Of a stretch of DNA of 6,618 bases, positions 1-5,535 are shown piece after piece. The stretch is from CAZPRQ01 sp964589415. Lineage in GTDB: Bacteria; Patescibacteriota; Doudnabacteria; UBA920. Each line of letters begins with the position of its first letter. Position 1 is the stretch's first letter. Position numbers and translations under genes: made by a program. The notes below the pieces were generated by a model. That model was not told where the DNA came from and searched no databases. It was given only the letters and a program-made list of their open reading frames with translations. Location of the stretch: NCBI GenBank assembly GCA_964589415.1, contig CAZPRQ010000052.1, positions 1-6,618 of the forward strand, written 5' to 3'.

Positions 1-51
1 CCAGAGGCATTGGCGGGCAGGCAGACTGAAATACTGATTAAATTTTTCTAG
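1..51 (+). other. Window-edge sequence: tail of an upstream gene or part of a GC-rich repeat
   Basis: Frame 1 is open from the first base to a TAG at 49-51 and would read PEALAGRQTEILIKFF, which could be the last 16 residues of an upstream protein. The first 26 bases, however, look like repeat sequence. CCA...TTGG can pair as a small hairpin, and GCAGGCAGAC at 17-26 is the exact reverse complement of GTCTGCCTGC at 6451-6460. GGCGGG also occurs in both places. I cannot decide between a gene end and a repeat, and both may be true if the repeat runs into the gene. No family is recognisable. Confidence 0.3.
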
Positions 52-63
52 TTACTTTAAAAA

Positions 64-576
64 ATGATATATTTTTTTATTATTTTCGGGATATATTTGT
101 TTGTTGTTTTTGTGCTTTCCAGGCTAGTTATACCCTTTATGGGTTTTGGCATGTATAAAATTCCGGTCGAACTTCCCGAAACAATGTCGGCAAAAATAAA
201 AGAGCTGGAAGCTCAAAGCATAAGCGCGGAAGAATTTTTAAGAAAGGTGTATGAATTCGTCCAAAATCGTTGGCATGCCGAGAGGTTAAAAACCGTAATT
301 AAACTGCCGCTTGTTTTTCGTACCGATTTGAATAAAATTTACAATACCCCGGGTTATGCCCATTGCAACACTATAAACTATGTGTTTGTTTCCATGTTGG
401 CCAATAGCCGTTTTTTTAAACCCCAAGATTTAAGGGTTAAGCATGTATTTTTTAACGGTGTACCTCACCAGTTTGTGCAGGTGAATTTGTATGGCAAGGT
501 GTTGGATTTAGATCCCTCGCTGTATTACGTAAAGGGAGTGCCTTTTGGCCAGAGGACGAAAAAATTATTTGGATAA
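64..576 (+). CDS. Membrane-anchored transglutaminase-like (papain-fold) protein
   Basis: The protein has 170 residues. Residues 2-25 are strongly hydrophobic and should form one N-terminal membrane anchor or uncleaved signal. The rest is a small soluble domain. The candidate catalytic triad is Cys101 (GYAHCNTINYVF, start of a helix), His135 (PHQFVQV) and Asp150 (DLDPS). The 15-residue spacing from His to Asp and the DPS ending match the H-x(n)-DP(S/T) pattern of transglutaminase-core domains. By family knowledge such domains act as cysteine peptidases, amidases or cross-linkers. The substrate here is unknown, though an anchored form suggests work at the envelope. The ATG is chosen because the anchor starts directly after it. 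No good Shine-Dalgarno precedes it, and the next Met (26) would lose the anchor. Its stop abuts the metK promoter, so it is transcribed separately from metK. The fold is moderately sure; the function is not known. Confidence 0.75.
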   Translation: MIYFFIIFGIYLFVVFVLSRLVIPFMGFGMYKIPVELPETMSAKIKELEAQSISAEEFLRKVYEFVQNRWHAERLKTVIKLPLVFRTDLNKIYNTPGYAHCNTINYVFVSMLANSRFFKPQDLRVKHVFFNGVPHQFVQVNLYGKVLDLDPSLYYVKGVPFGQRTKKLFG

Positions 577-605
577 TTGACAAAGGTCTTTGACCGGTTT
601 AATAT
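577..605 (+). promoter_or_regulatory. Sigma-70 promoter of metK
   Basis: A perfect -35 box TTGACA lies at 577-582. After a 17-nt spacer comes a -10 box TAATAT at 600-605 (5 of 6 consensus bases). Transcription would start near 612, about a dozen bases before the riboswitch P1 stem. The -35 begins on the base after the stop codon of the preceding gene, so metK has its own promoter. Confidence 0.8.
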
Positions 606-623
606 AAAGAAAATTAATTTAGT

Positions 624-732
624 ACTTATCAAGAACGTTCCAATACTTTCCATTGGAACTGGCAACCTGCTTTAAGTTATCCCATTTACAGCAAGGTGCC
701 ATCCCTCTTTTTTGAGGGGATAAGTGAAAGGG
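624..732 (+). ncRNA. SAM riboswitch of the SAM-I clan (SAM-I/IV-like layout) in the metK leader
   Basis: The conserved SAM-I core is present in order: CTTATCAAGA (625-634), GGCAACC (661-667), AAGGTGCC (693-700), and a closing GATAAG (719-724). P1 pairs 624-630 with 719-725. P2 is a plain 8-bp hairpin (637-644 with 652-659, 7-nt loop) without the kink-turn and inner stem of classical SAM-I. P3 closes with TGCT (668-671) and AGCA (690-693). P4 is CCCTC (703-707) with GAGGG (714-718). The P3 loop CCCATTTAC (681-689) can pair with 724-732 at 8 of 9 positions, including one G-U. That covers the metK Shine-Dalgarno AAAGGG and resembles the 3' pseudoknot of SAM-IV and SAM-I/IV types. SAM binding would then hide the ribosome site and lower MetK synthesis. 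Position directly before metK supports the ligand. The class is sure; the subclass and the pseudoknot are inferred. Confidence 0.88.
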
Positions 733-741
733 TGTTTTTTT

Positions 742-1917
742 ATGCCAGTACAAAGTAGAAAGTTGTTTACGTCCGAATCTGTAACAGAAGGGCATCCGGA
801 TAAAGTTTGCGACCAAATTTCAGACGCGGTTTATGACGAAATGTTAAGGCAGGATAAAAAAACGCATGCCGGTATAGAATGCTTCGCGACCACGGGCTTG
901 GTGGTGGTGGGCGGGGAGGCGCGTACCAAGGCTTATGTGGATATTCAAGCAGTTGTCAGAAGGACTTTAAAAAAAATTGGTTATGACAAGCCGGAGTATG
1001 GTTTTTGCTATAGCGATGTTGGCGTAATTTCCACTCTTCACGAACAGTCGCCGGACATTGCCCAAGGGGTAGATGAAGGCAAGGGCGAATTTAAAGAGCA
1101 GGGGGCAGGGGATCAGGGTCTTATGTTTGGTTTTGCGTGCGACGAAACCAAGGAACTTATGCCCTTGCCAATATCTTTAGCGCATCGTTTAACCAGGAAG
1201 CTGGCCGAAGTGCGCAAAAACGGGAAGCTTCAGTATTTACGTCCCGATGGAAAAAGCCAAGTTACAGTTGAATACATTAACGGCAAGCCAAAAGCTGTGA
1301 CCACGGTTGTAATAGCAGCACATCATAGCGAGGAAGTTACCACAGAAAAATTGCGAAGCGATATTACAGAAAAGGTTATAAAGCCCGTGCTTGGTAAATG
1401 GTTTAATAAGAAGGTAAATATTTATATAAATTCCACGGGTAGGTTTGTGCTGGGCGGGCCGCCCGCGGACGCGGGGCTTACCGGACGCAAAATTATTGTG
1501 GACACTTATGGTGGTTACGCGCCGCACGGCGGAGGCGCTTTTAGCGGCAAGTGCGTTACCAAAGTAGATCGTAGTGCCGCTTATGCCGCGCGCTACATTG
1601 CCAAAAATGTTGTAGCGTCGGGCCTCGCTAAAAAATGTCTAATCCAAATGGCTTACGCCATTGGGGTGGCTAAACCGGTTTCGGTTTTTGTGGACACCTA
1701 TGGTACGGGCCGCATAGGCGACGAACGCTTGCAAACAATTATCGAGCAGATTTTCCCGCTCAAACCCGCTGACATTATCAAGCAATTGAATTTAGAACGC
1801 CCCATTTATGAACAAACTGCGGCCTACGGCCATTTTGGCAGGACGGACGTGAAATTTCCGTGGGAAAAAACAGATAAAGTTAATCAATTACGCAAACTTT
1901 CCAAATCCAAAAAGTAA
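742..1917 (+). CDS. metK: S-adenosylmethionine synthetase (methionine adenosyltransferase)
   Basis: MetK makes S-adenosylmethionine, phosphate and diphosphate from ATP and methionine in the cytoplasm. The 391 residues match the usual bacterial length. Visible motifs: LFTSESVTEGHPDK with His18, Asp20 and Lys21; Glu46 and Glu59 (GGE); GAGDQG with Asp124; PDGKSQVT with Lys171; GLTGRK with Arg249 and Lys250; HGGGAFSGK with Lys270; Lys274 and Asp276 in TKVDRSAAY; and the C-terminal YGHFGR and FPWEKTD. The start is ATG 742, since AAAGGG (727-732) sits 9 nt upstream. An in-frame GTG at 724 lies inside the riboswitch P1 stem and would lack a ribosome site. Two normally well conserved places differ. 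The usual GDxGLTGRK reads ADAGLTGRK, and the usual GKDP(S/T)K reads GKCVTK, while the catalytic lysines are kept. Regulation is by the leader riboswitch. A fragment of a second metK 3' end lies downstream. Confidence 0.97.
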   Translation: MPVQSRKLFTSESVTEGHPDKVCDQISDAVYDEMLRQDKKTHAGIECFATTGLVVVGGEARTKAYVDIQAVVRRTLKKIGYDKPEYGFCYSDVGVISTLHEQSPDIAQGVDEGKGEFKEQGAGDQGLMFGFACDETKELMPLPISLAHRLTRKLAEVRKNGKLQYLRPDGKSQVTVEYINGKPKAVTTVVIAAHHSEEVTTEKLRSDITEKVIKPVLGKWFNKKVNIYINSTGRFVLGGPPADAGLTGRKIIVDTYGGYAPHGGGAFSGKCVTKVDRSAAYAARYIAKNVVASGLAKKCLIQMAYAIGVAKPVSVFVDTYGTGRIGDERLQTIIEQIFPLKPADIIKQLNLERPIYEQTAAYGHFGRTDVKFPWEKTDKVNQLRKLSKSKK

Positions 1918-1923
1918 GTTTCC

Positions 1924-1972
1924 ATGCTTGTCCGCCGAAGTCCGCCTTTGGCGGACGAAGGTGGAGGAGCGT
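1924..1972. repeat. GC-rich hairpin repeat element
   Basis: A nested dyad. The core GTCCGCC-TTT-GGCGGAC (1940-1956) is perfect. It is flanked by a symmetric GAA/GAA internal loop, then TCCGCC (1931-1936) pairs with GGTGGA (1960-1965). The stem continues with ATGCTT (1924-1929) against GAGCGT (1967-1972), with G-U pairs and one G-G mismatch at 1930/1966. The regular architecture and its much higher GC than the surroundings suggest a dispersed intergenic repeat. I recall similar GTCCGCC/GGCGGAC units in Patescibacteria genomes but cannot verify this here. It lies between metK and a metK-tail fragment. Confidence 0.65.
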
Positions 1973-2020
1973 ACTGACAAAACAAACCTGCTTCGTAAGT
2001 TATCAAAAGCCCGAAAATAA
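1967..2020 (+). pseudogene. Remnant of a second, diverged metK 3' end
   Basis: Bases 1973-2020 read TDKTNLLRKLSKARK and a TAA stop. The genuine metK ends TDKVNQLRKLSKSKK and a stop, so 11 of 15 residues agree and the stop falls at the same place. GAG CGT just upstream (1967-1972) may extend this as E-R against E-K. The DNA differs mostly by synonymous changes (CGC/CGT, AAA/AAG, CTT/TTA, TCC/TCA), so the copy is a diverged homologue and not a recent tandem duplication. It is in another frame than metK, has no start or ribosome site, and cannot be expressed alone. It may be the old metK end left behind when a homologous metK was recombined in, or the product of an ancient duplication at the repeat. 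The homology is well supported; its origin is inference. Confidence 0.7.
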
Positions 2021-2026
2021 ACTAAA

Positions 2027-2061
2027 CAATGGTCATCTTTGGCAGTCAAAGATGACCATTG
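2027..2061 (+). terminator. Terminator hairpin of the metK unit
   Basis: A perfect 15-bp stem, CAATGGTCATCTTTG (2027-2041) with CAAAGATGACCATTG (2047-2061), has a 5-nt loop. The following T-run (TCTTTAG) is weak, but the stem is long. The opposite strand also runs into T-rich sequence, so it may act both ways. It is the only terminator after metK and lies beyond the tail remnant, so the metK transcript probably includes that remnant. Confidence 0.7.
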
Positions 2062-2070
2062 TCTTTAGTA

Positions 2071-2098
2071 TTGCTATTTTGGCGCACGGTGCTATAAT
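2071..2098 (+). promoter_or_regulatory. Sigma-70 promoter of the SPFH gene
   Basis: A perfect -10 box TATAAT is at 2093-2098, with TTGCTA (2071-2076, 4 of 6 consensus bases) 16 nt upstream. Transcription would begin near 2105, after the in-frame TTG at 2098. This rules out the TTG and favours the ATG at 2122. Confidence 0.65.
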
Positions 2099-2121
2099 TG
2101 GGCCGTAGGGAACAATTAATA

Positions 2122-3030
2122 ATGGAAATACCTATGCTTGTATATATTATTTTAATTATTGTTGTACTGCTCCTTCTTTCTTCCATCCGCATTGTCCAGC
2201 AGAATACGGTAAATGTGATTGAGTTTTTGGGGCGTTTTAACCGCATTATGACCGCGGGATTGAATTTTAAAATCCCTTTTCTTGAACGGGTGGCCGAAAA
2301 AGTTACGCTAAGGCAGCAAAATTTTTCGTTAAAGAATTCCTATCCTTCCAAAGATAAAGTTATTGTGGATATATCCACAAACTTAATTTATGCCGTGGAC
2401 CCTTTGGAAGAAAGCGTAAAAAAATATTCTTATTCTTTAACCAGCCGGAACCAGTCCATAGGCGCTATTATTGAAAATAGTTTGCGGACTTATGTGGCTA
2501 AGGAAACGCATGAAGGAATTTTAGAAAAAAAGGAAGAATTGGCCACGCATATTCGAGGGGACTTGGAGCGCCAATTTTCCGAATGGGGGATGATTATTTA
2601 CTCTTTTCAGATTACGGAAGTCAGTTTTCCCGTAACCATTACCCAGGCCATGAGCGAAGTGGTTGCTTCGGAGCAGCTAAAGAAGGCCGCGCAGTATAAA
2701 GGGGATGCCGTGTATATCCAGGCTGTGAGGGAAGCGGAAGCGGAAAAAGAAAGGAAGCGTCTGCAAGGCGAAGGTATAGCCCTAGAACGCGAAGCCATAG
2801 CCAATGGACTTAAAGAATCTATTGAAATTGTTAAAAATGCCACAGGCCAGAATTCCAGGGAAATTATGGCGCTTTTAACTTTAAACCAATATTTGGACAC
2901 TATAAAAAATTTGGGGGAAGATGGACGCGCTAAAGTAATATTTATGGACACAAATGTCCGCACCGCTACAAATATGACAGAGCAGCTTATATCGGCATTT
3001 GAGAGCCAGACAGATGAGGGTAGAAAATAA
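2122..3030 (+). CDS. SPFH/band-7 domain membrane protein (stomatin/prohibitin/HflC-like)
   Basis: The protein has 302 residues. One N-terminal membrane segment (about residues 6-20, very rich in I, V and L) is followed by a charged turn and the SPFH domain. That domain runs from about IRIVQQNTVNVIEFLGRFNRI (22-42) through GLNFKIPFLERV to FQITEVSFP (162-170). Typical elements are the R-Q-x-x motif VTLRQQNF, the VDISTNLIYAV strand (82-92), and the arginine after the turn (LRTYVA). Residues 183-235 are rich in A, E, K and R (REAEAEKERKRLQGEGIALERE) and form the helical coiled-coil that drives ring-shaped oligomers in this family. Such proteins scaffold membrane microdomains or regulate membrane proteases. 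No NfeD-like partner or FtsH gene is next to it, so its client is unknown. The ATG has AGGGA (2107-2111) about 10 nt upstream. It is monocistronic, with its own promoter and terminator. Confidence 0.92.
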   Translation: MEIPMLVYIILIIVVLLLLSSIRIVQQNTVNVIEFLGRFNRIMTAGLNFKIPFLERVAEKVTLRQQNFSLKNSYPSKDKVIVDISTNLIYAVDPLEESVKKYSYSLTSRNQSIGAIIENSLRTYVAKETHEGILEKKEELATHIRGDLERQFSEWGMIIYSFQITEVSFPVTITQAMSEVVASEQLKKAAQYKGDAVYIQAVREAEAEKERKRLQGEGIALEREAIANGLKESIEIVKNATGQNSREIMALLTLNQYLDTIKNLGEDGRAKVIFMDTNVRTATNMTEQLISAFESQTDEGRK

Positions 3031-3048
3031 TAGCCAGGAATATATTTT

Positions 3049-3080
3049 ACAAAAAGCATCCGAATTCGGATGCTTTTTGT
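3049..3080. terminator. Bidirectional intrinsic terminator
   Basis: Bases 3049-3080 are a perfect 32-nt palindrome centred on GAATTC. The GC-rich inner stem is GCATCCG/CGGATGC, flanked by AAAAA on the left and TTTTT on the right, as expected for an intrinsic terminator working on both strands. It ends the SPFH transcript 18 bases after the stop. Confidence 0.88.
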
Positions 3081-3161
3081 GTTAAACTAGATTATCTTTA
3101 TTAGTGGTTGACCTTATTATTGTATAAGGGGGGGTTTTAAGCGGCGGACTTTAATTCGGTG

Positions 3162-3170
3162 TGGTAAAAT
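3162..3170 (+). promoter_or_regulatory. Candidate extended -10 promoter of the glycosyltransferase operon
   Basis: TGGTAAAAT fits the extended -10 pattern TGnTATAAT with one mismatch, but no -35 box is at the right distance. Transcription would start at or next to the ATG at 3176, giving a leaderless mRNA. This would agree with the lack of a good Shine-Dalgarno before that ATG. An alternative -10, TATAAG (3123-3128), sits just before a run of seven G. The gap 3081-3160 shows nothing else. Confidence 0.3.
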
Positions 3171-3175
3171 ACAAT

Positions 3176-4843
3176 ATGGTTGAAAAAATATTATATTTAT
3201 GTAAAATAGTTGTCTTTGTAGGAATTTTGGCAGCCTTTGGGGTTTTAGTTGCCCATAAGATAGATTTAATTACAGCGGATTTAGGGAGGCATATTGCCAA
3301 TGGTAATATCTTAGTAAATGGAACAAGCGAGCAGCGTCAAGGTGTGCTGTATACTAATTATTACTCTTATACGGAGCCCGATAGGGGATTTGTGAATCAC
3401 CATTGGGGCAGCGGCGTGGTTTTATATGCCGTATATGAACTTGGGGGTTTTGCTGGGGTATCAATATTTTTTGTACTGCTTTGCGAGGCAACCTTTGCTT
3501 TGTTTTACTCTCTTGCCATAAAAAAAGGGGGTTGGCTATTGGCCACTGCCTTGGCTTTGCTGTTTATGCCCCTCATGGCCAGCCGGGCAGAGGTAAGGCC
3601 GGAGGTGTTTACATATTTATTTTCAGGCATTTTTATTTGGGTATTAACTGGAATTGCCAGTCCGTTAAATGCCAGTTCCAAGGCCGGAGTGAAACTTGAG
3701 AGTTCGCGCAAATGGGTAATTTTATTGCCCATTATTATGCTATTGTGGGTAAATTTGCACATTGGCTTTGTATTTGGATTTTTTATTTTAGGCATTTTTT
3801 TCCTGGAAGCGGCTGCCCGCTATATATACCATAAATCTCGCGGCCGCGAGATTTATGGTATGGCTAAAATAGGGGTGGCATGTTTTGTGGCGGCTTTGGC
3901 CAACCCGGCATTTTTTAAAGGAGTTATCTATCCTTTCCAAATTTTTCGGCAGTATGGGTATATGATTGTAGAAAATCAATCCATAGCATTTTTAGAAAAA
4001 TTGGGCATAACTTCTACATTAAACTTTGGCCTATACAAAGCCGCGCTTGCCATAGCCGCATTAAGCGTAATTGCGGTTTTTGCCAAATGGGTTATTTGCC
4101 GCTTGCGTTTAGCAGAGGCCGGTGAATTTTTTACTTCCGGTACAATTTCTGGAAATGTGATTATGATTGTTTTTGGCATTTTGGGGTATTTGGGAATTCG
4201 GCATTTTCCCAGTTTTGCTTTTTTAGCAATGCCGGTAATTGCGGGAAATATTTATACTTTGTTTCAAGGTAAATATTTGTCGTGGTCGAATATTTCTCTA
4301 AATTGGCAAAAAGCCGTTTTATACCCATTGGCTGTTTTTGTTTTGCTTATAGGAATGTCACGCGTTTATAATCAAATTTTACTTTTTAAGCCAGTTACCG
4401 GACTTGGTTTATTGCCGGGGGTAGCCAAAGCTGCCGAGTTCTATGAAGAGCGGAAAATTCGTGGGCCAATGTTTAACAATTACGATATTGGCGGGTACGC
4501 AATATTTTCTTTGGGTTTAAAAGATAAAGTTTTTGTGGACAACCGGCCGGAGGCGTATAGCGTGGATTTTTTTGAACAAATTTACAAGCCTATGCAAACG
4601 GATAATAATATATGGGAGGAACAAGATGACAAATATAAGTTTAATTCCATTCTTTTTTCACATCGCGACTATACGCCCTGGGGCCAGCAATTTTTGCAAA
4701 ACCGACTTCAAGATTCAAAATGGGCAGTGGTATATGTGGATTCATACGTAATTATTATGCTTAAACGTAACGAACAAAATAAGGGCATAATAAACAAATT
4801 TGAAATTGCCAAGCGGCAATTTGGAATAGAGGAGTCCCCCTAA
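3176..4843 (+). CDS. Polytopic membrane protein resembling GT-C glycosyltransferases
   Basis: The protein has 555 residues and about ten predicted membrane helices (about 11-27, 81-113 as one or two, 120-135, 144-160, 181-211, 232-255, 287-307, 326-365 as two, 380-397), then a soluble C-terminal domain of some 150 residues. The first loop has TADLGRHIANG (33-43) and TNYYSYTEP with NHHWGS (60-79). This is like the D-x-[WH]-H ... G ... tDpfSyt ... W loop of GT-C-like bacterial membrane proteins, where an acidic residue, here Asp35, may be catalytic. Further family-like motifs are SRAEVRPEVFTYLF (136-149), LWVNLHIGFVFG (190-201), RHFPSFAFLAMP (342-353), and FNNYDIGGYAIF with VFVDNRPEAY (433-461). 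The likely role is transfer of a sugar from a polyprenyl-phosphate donor outside the membrane. The adjacent GT2 gene could make that donor. The ATG at 3176 is preferred; a GTG at 3161 would add five residues. Catalysis is not proven. Confidence 0.75.
   Translation: MVEKILYLCKIVVFVGILAAFGVLVAHKIDLITADLGRHIANGNILVNGTSEQRQGVLYTNYYSYTEPDRGFVNHHWGSGVVLYAVYELGGFAGVSIFFVLLCEATFALFYSLAIKKGGWLLATALALLFMPLMASRAEVRPEVFTYLFSGIFIWVLTGIASPLNASSKAGVKLESSRKWVILLPIIMLLWVNLHIGFVFGFFILGIFFLEAAARYIYHKSRGREIYGMAKIGVACFVAALANPAFFKGVIYPFQIFRQYGYMIVENQSIAFLEKLGITSTLNFGLYKAALAIAALSVIAVFAKWVICRLRLAEAGEFFTSGTISGNVIMIVFGILGYLGIRHFPSFAFLAMPVIAGNIYTLFQGKYLSWSNISLNWQKAVLYPLAVFVLLIGMSRVYNQILLFKPVTGLGLLPGVAKAAEFYEERKIRGPMFNNYDIGGYAIFSLGLKDKVFVDNRPEAYSVDFFEQIYKPMQTDNNIWEEQDDKYKFNSILFSHRDYTPWGQQFLQNRLQDSKWAVVYVDSYVIIMLKRNEQNKGIINKFEIAKRQFGIEESP
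3826..3861. repeat. Perfect 36-nt palindrome inside the GT-C-like gene
   Basis: The two 18-base arms are exact reverse complements with no spacer, centred on GCGGCCGC at 3840-3847. The reading frame stays open across it (residues 217-229, IYHKSRGREIYGM), in a loop between membrane helices. It is not followed by a T-run, so it does not look like a terminator. It could be a site for a dimeric protein, a cruciform or RNA hairpin, a fold-back duplication, or an assembly artefact. Confidence 0.9.
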
Positions 4844-4844
4844 T

Positions 4845-5531
4845 ATGGCAATATTATCTATAATTATTCCGGCGCATAATGAGTCGGCTACCATAGAAGA
4901 AGTTTTGCGTAGAGTGCGGTTGGCCGATACTGCGGGTTATGAAAAAGAGATTGTTGTTGTTAACGACGGCTCTACCGACAATACCGGTTTTTTGATTGAT
5001 CAATTTACTGAAAAAGATGATTTTCGTGTAATTCACCATTCCGAAAATTTGGGAAAAGGAGCAGCTATACAATCGGCATTTAGGGTCATGAGCGGGGAAG
5101 TATTTGTAATTCAGGACGCCGATTTGGAGTATAATCCGGAAGATATTGCAAAGTTGTTGCTGGCTTTGAAGCCGGAAATAGCCGGGGTGTTTGGGAGGCG
5201 GGGAATTAAGCGCTATCCTGAGAGGGGATTCCATTATGTTATTGGGGCCAAAGTATTAACCTGGACCTTTAATTTGTTGTTTAAAACATCTTTAAGCGAT
5301 TTGTATTCCGGATATAAGTTAGTTAGGAGCAAATATATTCAAGGAATTTCTTTTAAATTCAAGGGTTTTGAAATAGAAGCTGAGCTGGCTGCCACAATAG
5401 TTAAAAAAGGTGGTAAAATAATAGAAACACCTATTCAGTATACGCCCCGGAACAAAATCCAAGGCAAGCATATCCGGGCCATAGACGCGTTTAAGGGTTT
5501 TTGGGCAATAATAAAATTAAAAGGCAAGTAA
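4845..5531 (+). CDS. GT2 glycosyltransferase, DPM1/polyprenyl-phosphate sugar transferase type
   Basis: The protein has 228 residues and is a single GT-A domain. Visible motifs are the start strand LSIIIPAHNESATIEEVL (4-21), VVNDGSTDNT (38-47) with Asp41 for the nucleotide, NLGKGAAIQSAF (68-79), and the metal-binding QDADLEYNPED (90-100) with Asp91 and Asp93. SDLYSGYKLVRS (151-162), GFEIEAELAA (174-183) and ETPIQYTPR (194-202) follow. This order is that of dolichol- or polyprenyl-phosphate mannosyl/glucosyl transferases, which pass a sugar from GDP- or UDP-sugar to the lipid phosphate at the inner membrane face. It lacks the C-terminal membrane helices of GtrB/ArnC-type members and so resembles the short DPM1 form. 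Its ATG is one base after the previous stop, with GAGGAG (4829-4834) as ribosome site, so translation is probably coupled. The sugar cannot be read from the sequence. Confidence 0.93.
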   Translation: MAILSIIIPAHNESATIEEVLRRVRLADTAGYEKEIVVVNDGSTDNTGFLIDQFTEKDDFRVIHHSENLGKGAAIQSAFRVMSGEVFVIQDADLEYNPEDIAKLLLALKPEIAGVFGRRGIKRYPERGFHYVIGAKVLTWTFNLLFKTSLSDLYSGYKLVRSKYIQGISFKFKGFEIEAELAATIVKKGGKIIETPIQYTPRNKIQGKHIRAIDAFKGFWAIIKLKGK

Positions 5532-5535
5532 TACT

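Noticed and set aside
724..741. GTG at 724 as metK start
   Set aside because: It lies in the riboswitch P1 strand, has no ribosome site upstream, and adds KGCFF, unlike MetK proteins. ATG 742 has AAAGGG at the right distance.
619..816. Reverse-strand reading frame over the metK leader
   Set aside because: It overlaps the promoter, riboswitch and metK start, has no recognisable protein features, and is a shadow of structured RNA sequence.
2098..2121. TTG at 2098 as start of the SPFH protein
   Set aside because: It overlaps the last base of the TATAAT box and would be upstream of the RNA start. ATG 2122 has a ribosome site and begins the membrane anchor.
2607..3059. Reverse-strand frame opposite the SPFH gene (150 codons)
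   Set aside because: The sequence is low-complexity Ser/Ala-rich, made by the antisense of Glu/Ala/Lys codons of the coiled-coil. There is no promoter or motif.
3128..3134. Run of seven G as a phase-variation tract
   Set aside because: It is outside any coding frame and too short to claim slippage control. Assembly of a single sequence cannot show length variation.
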